A DNA stretch of 64,000 nt from Gammaproteobacteria bacterium. GTDB lineage: Bacteria; Pseudomonadota; Gammaproteobacteria; Steroidobacterales; Woeseiaceae. Below are positions 1-9,404 of this stretch, one piece after another. The position numbers were made by a program, and so were the translations under genes. Location: assembly GCA_029863305.1 (NCBI GenBank), contig JAOTVR010000009.1:1-64000 (forward strand). The letters run 5' to 3'. The notes under the pieces are model-generated. The model saw only the letters and a program-made list of their open reading frames with translations, searched no databases and was not told where the DNA came from. The stretch's first letter is position 1. Each line of letters starts with the position of its first letter.

Positions 1-1268
1 GTATGAAGCCACAGCGCCTCGAGAAACTCAGTGACGCAAACTGGCGAGTCCTGAAGAAGGCACTTTCGTACTCACGCGTCACGCGCTTCAGCTCGATGGC
101 AGATTTTATCGATGCGCTTGATAGCGAATCAGCTGAAGCGATCACAGTCGACATCCCTGCGCCGCCTCGATTCAGTGAAGTGGAGAAAGGGAGCGGCCCG
201 GGCAGAGCGCTATTGGGTCTCGTCATTCTCGCTGGCCTCGGCGCGGTGGTCGCAAACAACATGGGCTGGCTTGACACGATCAAGCAACGCTATTTGCAGA
301 CTGCAGCGCCGCAGATTCTGGAGGAGCCCGCGATCGTCGGGGCCGATACGGCCGATGCACCGCAAGTCGGTACCGACGAACAACAAGCAGCTTTGCCCGA
401 ACAGGTCGTCGACGAACTACTGGTGGAGTCAGATTCGGGCGAAAACATACTGCAGCTTGATGAGCCTGTGGAAATCCCGCAGCCCGACCTTGTCGCGGTA
501 CCGCTGGTCGATTTTTCGAAACTGCCGCCACCGACCACGGAACTGCGCATTGACAGATTTGGCGGCACACCTGATTCAGTGACGGTAACATTGCGCGAAG
601 ATGGACAGCCGGTGACAGTGGATCTGGTACGCCGAGATATCGACTTTCCGCTTACATTGCGGCTCGAGGAAGTTGGCTTTAGCGGCAATCGATCGCCATG
701 GGCCGCCGGTCAGTATCAGTTTTCTGATGATGGCTACCTCGACTTTCCCGTGGGTCAAAGCCGTGCCCGCGTGACGTTGACGATGATGTCTGATCCGCTT
801 CGCGAAGCCGATCAACAATCGACCTTGCGTGTGCGCAACTCGGATTCGGCGACATCGGAACTGGCCATCATCAATGTCGTGCTCGAAGATGATGACCAGC
901 GGACCTTTGAAGAGACACTGCCGCCCAATACGGTCGCATTTGCCACGAGTCAGGTATCGGTCAACGAGCAGGATCCGGCTGTACAACTCGATATCATTCG
1001 TTTCAATCCGGACAATACGCCCCTCGTCATCGAATACAGTTTGCGTGACATTACTGCGACTCAGGGTGAAGACTATTTCGCCCCTGGCGGATTCACGATT
1101 TCGTTCGGGCCGGGTCAGCGCAGCACGAGACTGCTGATTCCGCTGGTGCAGGATTCGGAGTATGAAAACAATGAGGCGTTCAGTGTCGAGTTATCGCCCG
1201 GTACCTCTGCCGTTGATGTCGATGTATACCGCCGTGTTGCAGTCATGATCCGTGACGACGATCAATAG
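1..1268 (+). CDS. Ser/Thr protein kinase, C-terminal part (5'-truncated), with Calx-beta domains
   Basis: The reading frame is open at the window edge, so the N-terminal part, including the catalytic lobe, lies outside. Counting from the Met codon at position 3, the first ~40 residues (LSDANWRVLKKAL, then RFSSMADFIDAL) match the last helix of PknB-type kinases found in proteobacteria. A hydrophobic segment at about residues 68-85 is a single transmembrane helix. The remaining ~330 residues look extracytoplasmic: an acidic linker, then two Calx-beta-like modules at about 178-297 and 310-421. The second has the typical VNEQDP and TATQGEDY signatures, and both end in DDD. I infer a membrane receptor kinase with a beta-rich sensor. 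The kinase assignment rests only on the C-terminal tail. Confidence 0.72.
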   Translation, partial: MKPQRLEKLSDANWRVLKKALSYSRVTRFSSMADFIDALDSESAEAITVDIPAPPRFSEVEKGSGPGRALLGLVILAGLGAVVANNMGWLDTIKQRYLQTAAPQILEEPAIVGADTADAPQVGTDEQQAALPEQVVDELLVESDSGENILQLDEPVEIPQPDLVAVPLVDFSKLPPPTTELRIDRFGGTPDSVTVTLREDGQPVTVDLVRRDIDFPLTLRLEEVGFSGNRSPWAAGQYQFSDDGYLDFPVGQSRARVTLTMMSDPLREADQQSTLRVRNSDSATSELAIINVVLEDDDQRTFEETLPPNTVAFATSQVSVNEQDPAVQLDIIRFNPDNTPLVIEYSLRDITATQGEDYFAPGGFTISFGPGQRSTRLLIPLVQDSEYENNEAFSVELSPGTSAVDVDVYRRVAVMIRDDDQ

Positions 1269-1282
1269 GGCCTGACAGGCCC
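1268..1282 (+). terminator. Short GC hairpin after the kinase gene, possible terminator
   Basis: GGGCCT-GAC-AGGCCC is a perfect 6-bp inverted repeat starting at the last base of the kinase stop codon. No T-tract follows, so this is a weak, possibly Rho-assisted terminator or only an mRNA 3' hairpin. Confidence 0.3.
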
Positions 1283-1382
1283 CTCGATTCGATGCTGCGC
1301 AGGCCACCGAAACGTTGTTAGACTGCCTTTCCCGGCCTGGCAATGCGTCAGGCTGTCCGGATTCGAGAGCAGGGCGATCACA

Positions 1383-3071
1383 ATGGAAGAAAAGGAACTG
1401 CGGCGCTACTCACGCGTCGTTGTCGATGGCGATGAGCAGGCATCAAGCCGCGCGATGTTGCGCGCCGTCGGCTTCACCGACGAAGACTTTCGCAAGCCTC
1501 AGATAGGCATCGCTTCGACGTGGGCGATGACCACACCGTGCAACATGCATATCAATGATCTGGCGGCTGAAGCTGCGGCAGGCGCGGATGCTGCGGGTGG
1601 CAAGGCAGTCGTGTTCAATACGATTACGATATCCGATGGCATATCAATGGGGACGCCGGGCATGCGGTATTCGCTGGTCTCGAGGGAGATTATTGCGGAC
1701 TCTATCGAGGCAGTAACCGCCGCAGAAGGATTCGATGGCCTTGTCGCCATCGGGGGTTGTGACAAAAACATGCCGGCTTGCGTCATGGCGATGGCGCGCC
1801 TGAATCGTCCATCCGTATTTGTTTATGGCGGAACGATCAAACCCGGCGCAAAACGTCGCGATATCGTTTCGGTGTTCGAGGCGGTTGGGGCGAAATCCAG
1901 CGGCAGGATCGGCGAGGCAGAACTGCTCGAGGTCGAGCGCACGGCGATTCCGGGGCCGGGCGCGTGTGGCGGTATGTACACAGCCAACACAATGGCATCG
2001 GCTATCGAGGCGCTCGGTATGAGCCTCGCCAACAGTTCTGCCCAGGAAGCCGTATCGGCGCAAAAAGTGGATGATTGCCGGCGTGCGGGTGCGGCCGTCC
2101 TGAATCTGATCAGGAACGACATCAAACCCCTCGATATCATGACTCGGCGAGCTTTCGAGAATGCGATTACCGTCGTCATTGCGCTCGGTGGCTCAACCAA
2201 TGCGGTACTGCATCTGGTGGCGATGGCGCGGGAAGCACAGGTCGACCTCACGATTGATGACTTCACCCTGATCGGAGCGAAAGTACCGTTACTTGCGGAT
2301 CTCAAACCCAGCGGCAAATACCTGATGTCGGAGCTGATTGAAATCGGCGGCATCCAGCCCCTGATGAAGCGTTTGCTCGATCGGGGATTGCTGCATGGCG
2401 ACTGCATGACAGTGACCGGCAGGACATTGGCTGACAATCTCGAGGGCGTCGCAGATTATCCGCCAGGCCAGGACATCATTCGTGACTTCGACAACCCGAT
2501 CAAATCCGACAGTCATCTGGCCATTTTGTACGGGAACCTCGCACCCGAAGGTGCCGTGGCAAAAATTACGGGCAAGGAAGGCCTTCGTTTTGAAGGCAGC
2601 GCGCGCGTGTTTCATGCCGAAGAAGCAGCTCTCCAGGCGATTCTGGATGGCGCAATCAAGGCAGGAGACGTTGTGGTCATTCGTTATGAGGGACCGAAAG
2701 GCGCGCCCGGGATGCGCGAAATGCTGAGTCCCACCGGGGCAATCATGGGGAAAGGTCTCGGCTCTGATGTGGCGTTGATCACCGATGGTCGGTTTTCGGG
2801 CGGCAGCCATGGTTTTGTCGTTGGGCACATATCGCCGGAAGCGGCCGTTGGCGGGCCAATAGCGCTGATCGAGGATGGCGATTCGATTGTGATCGATGCT
2901 GAAAACAAGCGGCTCCTGCTCGACATCAGCGACGCGGAAATGGCCGCACGCAAGCAGAAATGGCGGCGCCCTGCATCGCCGGTAACCAGCGGGGCGCTCG
3001 CCAAATACCGGGCGGCGGTATCGTCAGCTTCGGAGGGCGCGGTGACGATTCCGCCCGCCTGGGATGCCTAG
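1383..3071 (+). CDS. ilvD: Dihydroxy-acid dehydratase
   Basis: Catalyses dehydration of 2,3-dihydroxy-isovalerate or 3-methylvalerate to the 2-keto acids, the third common step of Val/Ile (and Leu) synthesis, in the cytoplasm. The 562-residue protein carries the IlvD/Edd landmarks. Three cysteines occur at C53 (TPCN), C126 (GGCDKN) and C195 (GACGG), which in this family bind the Fe-S cluster, plus GGSTNAVLH and the C-terminal RFSGG region. Three such cysteines and this length suggest the [2Fe-2S] type. The ATG at 1383 gives a full-length N-terminus. The gene is separate from the ilvC-leuACDB operon at 17-23 kb but serves the same pathway. Confidence 0.96.
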   Translation: MEEKELRRYSRVVVDGDEQASSRAMLRAVGFTDEDFRKPQIGIASTWAMTTPCNMHINDLAAEAAAGADAAGGKAVVFNTITISDGISMGTPGMRYSLVSREIIADSIEAVTAAEGFDGLVAIGGCDKNMPACVMAMARLNRPSVFVYGGTIKPGAKRRDIVSVFEAVGAKSSGRIGEAELLEVERTAIPGPGACGGMYTANTMASAIEALGMSLANSSAQEAVSAQKVDDCRRAGAAVLNLIRNDIKPLDIMTRRAFENAITVVIALGGSTNAVLHLVAMAREAQVDLTIDDFTLIGAKVPLLADLKPSGKYLMSELIEIGGIQPLMKRLLDRGLLHGDCMTVTGRTLADNLEGVADYPPGQDIIRDFDNPIKSDSHLAILYGNLAPEGAVAKITGKEGLRFEGSARVFHAEEAALQAILDGAIKAGDVVVIRYEGPKGAPGMREMLSPTGAIMGKGLGSDVALITDGRFSGGSHGFVVGHISPEAAVGGPIALIEDGDSIVIDAENKRLLLDISDAEMAARKQKWRRPASPVTSGALAKYRAAVSSASEGAVTIPPAWDA

Positions 3072-3075
3072 AGAC

Positions 3076-3104
3076 TTGACCTTTCGCACGTGATTCGCTC
3101 TACT
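3076..3104 (+). promoter_or_regulatory. Candidate promoter of the lysC-lysA leader
   Basis: TTGACC (3076-3081) and TCTACT (3099-3104) are separated by exactly 17 bases. A start near 3111 would give a leader of about 200 nt before the aspartokinase gene, containing the small frame and attenuator described below. Confidence 0.4.
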
Positions 3105-3161
3105 CCGTGAATGACATTTTCCGTCACCCACGTAATGTGCCAGCACATCGAGCGATTCGAA

Positions 3162-3230
3162 GTGAAAAAACACATAAAACATATGGCGCGCCAGAGGTGC
3201 GTGGGTGCGAATGGCAGTAGTACCGGCTAG
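3162..3230 (+). CDS. Possible lysine-rich leader peptide (22 codons)
   Basis: A GTG-started frame reads Met-Lys-Lys-His-Ile-Lys and then 16 further residues before TAG at 3228. Three of the first six codons are AAA (Lys), just upstream of an attenuator-like structure and a lysine-pathway gene. No convincing Shine-Dalgarno precedes it, so translation is uncertain. I infer a leader peptide that could sense charged tRNA-Lys. It may equally be chance in an AT-richer stretch. Confidence 0.28.
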   Translation: MKKHIKHMARQRCVGANGSSTG

Positions 3231-3237
3231 TAATAAA

Positions 3238-3290
3238 GTTCGGGCACTGTCGACGAACCCGCGAGGAGACTCCTGGCGGGTTTTTTTTTG
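3238..3290 (+). terminator. Intrinsic terminator / attenuator upstream of lysC-lysA
   Basis: AACCCGC (3256-3262) pairs with GCGGGTT (3276-3282), extended by AGG/CCT, and is followed by nine T (3281-3289). The gene starts only about 20-30 bases downstream, so the element sits in the leader rather than only ending ilvD transcripts. An alternative helix GTTCG (3238-3242)/CGAAC (3254-3258) shares bases with the terminator's 5' arm and could act as an antiterminator. It could also simply terminate ilvD, whose stop is 185 bases upstream. Confidence 0.65.
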
Positions 3291-3319
3291 GCTGGTGCGC
3301 TTGAGAGATGGGTGAACGC

Positions 3320-5962
3320 ATGAACGACACGGTTACGGAAGCGACATTTGCTCTCAGCGCGGCATTGGGCGCCCCTGCCGAGGTCGCGGAGTCGCCATGG
3401 GTAGTTATGAAGTTCGGAGGGAGCAGTGTTTCCTCGGCCGAAAGCTGGTCGATCATCGCCAGCCTGATTCGCAATCGTCTTGCTGATGGCTTTAAAGTTG
3501 TTGTCGTGCATTCGGCCCTCAAGGGTGTGTCCAACGGTTTGGAAGAGGCGATGCGCGAAGCTGCGGCGGGCAACGTATCCGATAGCCTTGCAAGGATACG
3601 CGAGCAGCACTATGCGCTGGCAGCAGCATTGCATCTTGATGGCGCAGCATTGCTCGACGATACCCTGCATGAACTCGAGCAGCTCATCGCAGGCGTACGC
3701 CTAATTCGCGAAGTCAGTGTGCGCGTCCGGGTGCGCATCATGGCCCTGGGCGAGCTTATGGCGACACGGCTCGGTGCTGAGTATCTGCAGAATGCCGATC
3801 TTCCTGTCGCGTGGACCGACGCTCGAGACCTGCTGACGAGCGTTAGTGTGAGCGGTGGGCAACGCGCGCAGGACTATCTGGCCGCGCGATGTGATGCGAC
3901 TGCCGATCCCGAGTTTCGAAAAAAACTGGATGCGCCCGGCAAAGTGATTCTGACGCAGGGCTTTATCGCGCGAAACGAGTGGGGTGAAACCGTGTTGCTT
4001 GGTCGGGGAGGGTCCGATACCTCCGCGTCCTATTTCGCTGCGCGTTTGCAGGCGCGACGCCTTGAGATCTGGACCGACGTACCGGGGATGTTCACGGCCG
4101 ATCCACGCGTCGTGCCATCAGCGCGTTTGCTCTTGTCGCTGCATTATGATGAAGCTCAGGAGCTGGCTTCTGCCGGAAGTTCGGTTCTGCATCCGCGCTG
4201 TCTGTCGCCGCTGCGGACCGGTGGTATCCCGTTGTTCGTACGCTGCACAACCGAACCACAGCTATCGGGGACAGTCGTGTCGTCCGTAACGGATGAGATT
4301 GAGCCACAGGTCAAAGGAATATGTTTGCGCAACGGCCTGACGCTGATCTCCATGGACGGGGTGGGAATGTGGCACGAGGTAGGGTTTCTCGCCCGGGCAT
4401 TTGCTGTTTTCAGCGAACATGGCGTCTCAGTTGATCTGGTATCGACGTCCGAAACGAACGTCACCGTTTCCATCGATACGGCGGACGGCATGCTGCCACC
4501 GGATACGGAGCGAGCCCTGCTCAGCGACCTGGAAGATCTGTGCCGCGTTCGCGCAATCAGGGACTGTTCGGCTGTCAGCCTCGTCGGCCGCAAGATTCGT
4601 ACTATTCTGCCGCGCATGGCGCCTGCATTGACAGTCTTCGAGGAAGAGAAGATCCATTTGATGTCGCAGGCGGCCAACGATTTGAATCTGAGTTTCGTGG
4701 TCGATCAGGGCCAGGGGCCGCGATTGGTGCGCAAGCTGCATGCATCAATTATTCGTAAAGCTGGAGGCAGCCCGGTATTCGGCCAAAGCTGGGAAGGACT
4801 TTTTCGCGGGGATCAGACGGCCGTGCAGACCCACGACACATGGTGGATGCGCAAACGGGAGCAATTGCTGGAACTCGCCAAAGAACAGCTCAGTGCCTAC
4901 GTCTATGACCGGGACAGCGTTGCGCAGGCTGCGCGCAGTCTGTTGGGGCTAAGCAGTGTGGCGCGGGTTCTGTACGCGGTCAAAGCGAATTTCAACGCGG
5001 AGCTTCTGCAGGTGCTGGCTGAAGAGAGCATCGATTTCGAGTGCGTATCACCGGGAGAAGTAGAATGGATTGAGCAGGTCATTCCGGACATCAATCTCGA
5101 TCGGATATTGTTCACGCCGAATTTCGCACCGCGCGATGAGTACGCATGGGCGTTGGACAAAGGCCTGCAGGTGACGCTGGACAATCTGTACCCACTGCAG
5201 GCATGGCCCGAGTTGTTCGCTAACAAGAAGCTTTTCATCCGGGTCGATCCCGGACAGGGTCGCGGTCACCACGAGAACGTCAAAACGGCGGGCATGCACT
5301 CGAAATTTGGTATTCCCCGATTTGAAGTTGATCAGCTGCAGCAGCTTGTCGACGCTGTGGGCGCGGAGGTCATCGGTATTCACGCACACAGTGGTAGTGG
5401 CATTCTGGATCCGGATAACTGGCGCGCAGTAGCCGTGGAACTCGTCGAAGTGGCGCAGCGGTTTCCCGGGGTGCAATCGATCGATCTTGGCGGTGGTATA
5501 GGAATTCCGGAAAAGCCTGGCGAGCAGCCGTTTGATCTGGCGAAGCTCGATGACACACTCAAGGAAATCTGTGCAGCCTATCCGCAATACCAGCTATGGC
5601 TGGAGCCCGGCCGCTACCTTGTAGCCCAGTCCGGTGTTCTGATCAGTCGTGTAACACAAGTCAAGGGCAAAGGCGATATGCGCTACGTCGGCATCGGTAC
5701 CGGCATGAACTCCCTGATCAGGCCGGCTTTGTACGGTTCCTATCATGAGATTGTCAATCTCACCAAAGCGGCGGAAGCGCCTACCGAAACGGTGACCGTC
5801 GTTGGGCCGATTTGTGAAACCGGAGACCGGCTGGGCAGCGATCGCCTGATGCCGCCTGCGGATGAAAACGACGTTATCCTGATCGCTAACACGGGTGCCT
5901 ATGGGTATGTCATGAGTTCACAGTACAATCGGCGTGAGGTTGCGAAGGAACTGGTCATCTAG
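3320..5962 (+). CDS. lysC-lysA: Bifunctional aspartate kinase / diaminopimelate decarboxylase
   Basis: A single 880-residue chain joins the first and last enzymes of lysine synthesis. The N-terminal half is an aspartokinase: KFGGSS at about 31-36, GRGGSDTSA at about 229-236, and then an ACT-type regulatory region (HGVSVDLVSTSETNV). The C-terminal half is a fold-III PLP decarboxylase: YAVKAN with the PLP lysine near 555, HSGSG, GGGIGIP, EPGRYLVA and the catalytic CETGD motif. Such fusions are known in Xanthomonadales and relatives. An upstream in-frame ATG at 3308 exists. I prefer ATG 3320 because GGTGA lies just before it. It is preceded by an attenuator-like leader. The fused product would make equal amounts of both activities. 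Confidence 0.95.
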   Translation: MNDTVTEATFALSAALGAPAEVAESPWVVMKFGGSSVSSAESWSIIASLIRNRLADGFKVVVVHSALKGVSNGLEEAMREAAAGNVSDSLARIREQHYALAAALHLDGAALLDDTLHELEQLIAGVRLIREVSVRVRVRIMALGELMATRLGAEYLQNADLPVAWTDARDLLTSVSVSGGQRAQDYLAARCDATADPEFRKKLDAPGKVILTQGFIARNEWGETVLLGRGGSDTSASYFAARLQARRLEIWTDVPGMFTADPRVVPSARLLLSLHYDEAQELASAGSSVLHPRCLSPLRTGGIPLFVRCTTEPQLSGTVVSSVTDEIEPQVKGICLRNGLTLISMDGVGMWHEVGFLARAFAVFSEHGVSVDLVSTSETNVTVSIDTADGMLPPDTERALLSDLEDLCRVRAIRDCSAVSLVGRKIRTILPRMAPALTVFEEEKIHLMSQAANDLNLSFVVDQGQGPRLVRKLHASIIRKAGGSPVFGQSWEGLFRGDQTAVQTHDTWWMRKREQLLELAKEQLSAYVYDRDSVAQAARSLLGLSSVARVLYAVKANFNAELLQVLAEESIDFECVSPGEVEWIEQVIPDINLDRILFTPNFAPRDEYAWALDKGLQVTLDNLYPLQAWPELFANKKLFIRVDPGQGRGHHENVKTAGMHSKFGIPRFEVDQLQQLVDAVGAEVIGIHAHSGSGILDPDNWRAVAVELVEVAQRFPGVQSIDLGGGIGIPEKPGEQPFDLAKLDDTLKEICAAYPQYQLWLEPGRYLVAQSGVLISRVTQVKGKGDMRYVGIGTGMNSLIRPALYGSYHEIVNLTKAAEAPTETVTVVGPICETGDRLGSDRLMPPADENDVILIANTGAYGYVMSSQYNRREVAKELVI

Positions 5963-5980
5963 GCACCCCCGGAGATCAAC

Positions 5981-6574
5981 ATGAAGCTTTTCTGGTCACC
6001 ACAAACACGCGCTTCGCGGGCCGTCTGGATACTCGAAGAAGCGGGCGTCGAGTATGCGCTTGAGCGTATCGATATCCGCAGCCCCGAGCGTAAGGACAGC
6101 ATGGAGTTTCGCAATGCCAGCCCGATGGGCAAAGTGCCGGCCCTGATCGATGGCGATGTCAGCATGTCGGAGTCGGCGGCGATCGCGCTTTACGTTGCAG
6201 ATCGCTATTGTCCGGGCACCCTGGCGCCGGCTCTTGACGATGCATCGCGCGGCAAGTTTCTCTACTGGATCATGTATACGCCGGCCGTCATCGAACCGGC
6301 GATGTCAGAGACATACAATAAAATTGAAGCAAATCACGTTTCACACGGCTGGGGAGATTTCGATCTGATGATCAGAACCCTGGAAGACGCCTTGACGGAC
6401 CGCGATTGGCTACTTGGCAGCTCGTTCAGCGCAGCCGATGTGATGGTCGGGTCCAGTGTCGTATTCCTGCGCCGGTTCGAGATGCTGCCCGAATCCGAGG
6501 TACTCAATAACTATGCGGACCGCTGTCTGCAACGGCCCGCCTACCAAAAAGCACTGGCGCTCGACGCGAGTTAA
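5981..6574 (+). CDS. Glutathione S-transferase family protein
   Basis: A 197-residue cytosolic GST. The N-terminal thioredoxin-like domain starts MKLFWSPQTRASRAVWILEE and contains the cis-proline and SES glutathione-binding signature (KVPALIDGDVSMSESAAIALY). The C-terminal helical domain has the DWLLGSSFSAADV N-capping motif. Glutathione conjugation or a related thiol-transfer reaction is expected, but the substrate cannot be read from sequence. It lies 18 bp downstream of lysC-lysA with GGAG in the gap, so it may be co-transcribed with it. No functional link to lysine synthesis is evident. Confidence 0.9.
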   Translation: MKLFWSPQTRASRAVWILEEAGVEYALERIDIRSPERKDSMEFRNASPMGKVPALIDGDVSMSESAAIALYVADRYCPGTLAPALDDASRGKFLYWIMYTPAVIEPAMSETYNKIEANHVSHGWGDFDLMIRTLEDALTDRDWLLGSSFSAADVMVGSSVVFLRRFEMLPESEVLNNYADRCLQRPAYQKALALDAS

Positions 6575-6593
6575 AGACAAGGGAGATACCGCT

Positions 6594-8333
6594 TTGATCC
6601 ACAAATCGGGTGGTCTGCGAATCAGGCAAATCATGGTTGTCGGACTTGTCGCGTTGGCGACCGCTTGTACCGGGGGCAACGTCATCCGGAGCAAAGTGAC
6701 GACGGATTCCGGTCGGCCCTTGTCCGAAGGCCTCAAGGCTTACGATGTCGAAAACTACACGCTTCGGCACGATATATTGATTGATCGTGAGTCAATTGCC
6801 GGATCGGCCAGCGTGCGTTTTCGCGCCGTCGAGCCTATGTCGGTTCTGGAACTCGACTTCGACGGCCTGTTTACCATCGATGGCATCAATGACGAGCAGG
6901 GCACGCTCAGCTACACGCGCGATGAAGCAAAACTTTTCGTTGCGCTACGCACGCCCATTCCGGTCGGCACCACTCATACCGTCACCGTGCATTATCACGG
7001 GCAACCGCTCAAAGCCAGCCGGCCACCATGGGACGGTGGGTTCGTCTGGAGTACCACGCCTTCGGGCAAGCCCTGGATCGCAACCGCGATGCAGGGCGAA
7101 GGCTGCGACATATGGTGGCCCTGCAAAGACCATCCCGCGGGCGAGCCGGATTCCGCCGACTTTTTCTTCACGGTGCCTGAGGGTTTGACGGTGGCAAGTA
7201 ATGGCGTACTGGTCTCGGTAGAACCAGCGCCTAACGATCGTCAGATATTTCATTGGCGGACGAAGGTGAAAACGAACACCTACGGTATCGCCCTGAATAT
7301 CGCGCCGTACGTGCTCATCGAGGGAACTTACACATCATCGAACGGCACCGAGATTCCGCTGAAGTTTTGGGCTATCGAAGATCACGCAGAGGATGCGCAG
7401 GATCTTTTCGATCGCGAATTCAAGCGAGTGCTGGAGTTTTATGAGCGCAAGGTCGGGCCATACCCCTGGGGCCAGGAGAAGCTTGGCGTGGCCGAGACTC
7501 CGCATCTCGGTATGGAGCACCAGACAATTAATGCCTATGGCAATAAGTTCAGGCGCGGCGACTACGGCTTTGACTGGTTATTTCATCATGAACTGGCACA
7601 TGAGTGGTTCGGCAATGTCATGACGCACAAGACAGTGTCTGACATGTGGTTACACGAGGGTTTCGGGGCCTTCATGCAGCCGGAATATGCACGCGAGTTA
7701 TTGGGTGATGCAGCGTTTCACGCGAGCATGTACCGAACTTATTTAGGCATCAATGCATGCAACGCGATTGCGCCTCGCGAGGAGTATTCAGACGACCAAC
7801 TGTACTTCGACGATCCCGAAGGCAAAGGACCTGGCGGCGACATCTATTCGAAAGGAACCTGGCTGTTGCATTCGCTGCGCTATTTGATTGGAGACGATGC
7901 GTTCTGGAGAGCTACCAGACGCCTCGTCTACGACACGGTCAATCCTGCCGAGCTTAACGCTCCGATTATGCCGCGATATCGGACGACCGATGATTTCATG
8001 CACATTGCCAGCGAAGAGGCCGGCGAAGACCTCGCCTGGTTCTTCGAAGTGTATGCTCGCCGCGGGCCATTGCCTGTGCTCGAAATAAGCGAAAATAAGG
8101 ACGGTCTCCTGCTGGAGTGGCAGGCACCCGATGCCTTACCGTTTCCGATGCCGATTCCGGTCAGGTTCAGTGATCGCATTCTGCATATCGAATTTGAGAA
8201 TAACAAAGCGATCCTGCACGGCGTCGCGAAGCGCGATGTTCTCGTCGACCCGTACATGCGAGTACTTCGCAAACTGCCGGTCGTGCCGACGTGTGAGGAG
8301 CGGCGCGAGGAGGAAAAAGAAACTACACATTAA
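6594..8333 (+). CDS. M1-family zinc metallopeptidase, predicted lipoprotein
   Basis: An aminopeptidase of the gluzincin M1 family. The zinc site HELAH is at residues 332-336, with the third ligand Glu355 in WLHEGF (HEXXH-X18-E). GMEHQ stands where the family has its exopeptidase GAMEN motif. The chosen start is TTG at 6594, with GGGAG eight bases upstream and directly after the GST stop; a longer frame reaching into the GST gene has no signal. From this start a hydrophobic signal segment ends at a lipobox-like ATAC, so a lipid anchor facing the periplasm or outer membrane is inferred. The substrate is unknown. The stop overlaps the convergent hisE stop (TTAA at 8330-8333). Confidence 0.88.
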   Translation: MIHKSGGLRIRQIMVVGLVALATACTGGNVIRSKVTTDSGRPLSEGLKAYDVENYTLRHDILIDRESIAGSASVRFRAVEPMSVLELDFDGLFTIDGINDEQGTLSYTRDEAKLFVALRTPIPVGTTHTVTVHYHGQPLKASRPPWDGGFVWSTTPSGKPWIATAMQGEGCDIWWPCKDHPAGEPDSADFFFTVPEGLTVASNGVLVSVEPAPNDRQIFHWRTKVKTNTYGIALNIAPYVLIEGTYTSSNGTEIPLKFWAIEDHAEDAQDLFDREFKRVLEFYERKVGPYPWGQEKLGVAETPHLGMEHQTINAYGNKFRRGDYGFDWLFHHELAHEWFGNVMTHKTVSDMWLHEGFGAFMQPEYARELLGDAAFHASMYRTYLGINACNAIAPREEYSDDQLYFDDPEGKGPGGDIYSKGTWLLHSLRYLIGDDAFWRATRRLVYDTVNPAELNAPIMPRYRTTDDFMHIASEEAGEDLAWFFEVYARRGPLPVLEISENKDGLLLEWQAPDALPFPMPIPVRFSDRILHIEFENNKAILHGVAKRDVLVDPYMRVLRKLPVVPTCEERREEEKETTH

Positions 8334-8650
8334 TCCGCGTGTCGCGCCTCCAGGGTGGCCGACACTTCATTCAGGGTGATGTGCTGACTGCTTAACAGAA
8401 CCAGCATATGGTAGAGGAGGTCTGCCGCTTCGTTGAGCATTTCGTCACGTTCTCCTGTGACCGCGGCGATGGCGAGTTCGACGCCTTCCTCGCCGACCTT
8501 TTGCGCCATTCGTTTTGGCCCGGCTGCCAGGAGACTATTTGTATAGCTGCCCGCAACAGGATTGCTCAGTCGATTCTGAATAATGCCCTCGAGTGTAGCG
8601 AGAAATTCACAATTATTATTGCTCAACGCATTGCCCTCATTGTCTGACAT
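8330..8650 (-). CDS. hisE: Phosphoribosyl-ATP pyrophosphatase
   Basis: Hydrolyses PR-ATP to PR-AMP and pyrophosphate, step 2 of histidine synthesis. The 106-residue protein has the MazG-like helical core with [13 protein letters not shown] and [14 protein letters not shown] metal-binding motifs. The ATG at 8650 is chosen because it places a 14-base overlap with hisF and gives the family's usual length; longer frames extend into hisF. It is a stand-alone HisE. The cyclohydrolase HisI, often fused to it in gammaproteobacteria, is absent from this operon. It is the last gene of the operon and converges on the M1 peptidase gene. Confidence 0.92.
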   Translation of the reverse strand: MSDNEGNALSNNNCEFLATLEGIIQNRLSNPVAGSYTNSLLAAGPKRMAQKVGEEGVELAIAAVTGERDEMLNEAADLLYHMLVLLSSQHITLNEVSATLEARHAD

Positions 8651-9404
8651 GTACCGCATGATCGGCGAGGTAGCTCTTAAGAGTGCTGATGTTGATCTCT
8701 GCGCTGTGGAAGACACTGGCCGCGAGCGCACCATCGACATCGGCCCGGGCAAACACATCAAGAAAATGACGCATCGCGCCGGCACCACCTGAGGCGATCA
8801 GCGGAACCTGGCTATTGTCCCTTACGAGTCGCAATTGATCGGTGTCGTAGCCTTCGCGAACGCCATCCTGATTCATGCAGTTCAGAACGATTTCACCGAT
8901 GCCGCGGTCCTGGGCTTCTCGAATCCAGTCGATTGTCGAGCGCTCTGCCGCCGTCGTTTTGTCCGGATCGCCTGTGTATTGATAAACGTGATAGCTGCCA
9001 TCTTGCTCATGGCTGTCGACGCCAAGTACCACACACTGCGACCCAAAGCGCTTCGCCAATTCATCAATCAGGGGCGGATGCTCGAGCGCGGGCGAGTTGA
9101 TCGAAATCTTGTCGGCTCCCTTGTGCAAAACCTCTTCGGCGTCCGCAATGCTGCGAATACCGCCGGCCACGCAAAACGGAATATCGATAACCGCGGCAAC
9201 GCGATCGACCCAGGCCCGGTCGACCGTGCGTCCGTCAGGGCTCGCGGTTATATCGTAAAAGACGAGTTCATCAGCGCCTTCAGCGCAATATCGCTGCGCC
9301 AGATCCACGATATCGCCGACGATACGATGGTTGCGGAACTGAACGCCCTTGACCACCACACCGTCCCGAACATCGAGACACGGAATTATGCGTTTCGCTG
9401 GAAT
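8637..9404 (-). CDS. hisF: Imidazole glycerol phosphate synthase, cyclase subunit
   Basis: The (beta/alpha)8 cyclase that with HisH converts PRFAR to IGP and AICAR. The essential N-terminal strand reads [14 protein letters not shown], including the catalytic Asp of CLDV. It is encoded upstream of every in-frame ATG/GTG/TTG. The only position that fits the family's start is ATT at 9404-9402, preceded six bases upstream by a perfect GGAGGT. This gives 255 residues, the family's usual length. A GTG start at 9359 would delete the catalytic Asp. The frame overlaps the hisA stop by 19 bases, so translation is probably coupled. The second catalytic Asp region (VVLGVDSHE) and phosphate-binding loops are present. 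Confidence 0.94.
   Translation of the reverse strand: MPAKRIIPCLDVRDGVVVKGVQFRNHRIVGDIVDLAQRYCAEGADELVFYDITASPDGRTVDRAWVDRVAAVIDIPFCVAGGIRSIADAEEVLHKGADKISINSPALEHPPLIDELAKRFGSQCVVLGVDSHEQDGSYHVYQYTGDPDKTTAAERSTIDWIREAQDRGIGEIVLNCMNQDGVREGYDTDQLRLVRDNSQVPLIASGGAGAMRHFLDVFARADVDGALAASVFHSAEINISTLKSYLADHAVHVRQ

Noticed and set aside
3191-3219. AGAGGTGCG followed by AGTA upstream of lysC-lysA, as in the lysine (L-box) riboswitch
   Set aside because: Only this short piece matches. The other conserved L-box parts are missing and fewer than 60 bases remain before the terminator, too few for the ~170-nt aptamer.
6456-6593. N-terminal extension of the M1 peptidase frame into the GST gene
   Set aside because: The extension is GST sequence in another frame. 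TTG 6594 has a good Shine-Dalgarno and gives a signal peptide.
9359-9361. GTG as the start of hisF
   Set aside because: It would delete the first strand with the catalytic Asp; the SD-linked ATT 43-45 bases upstream fits the family.
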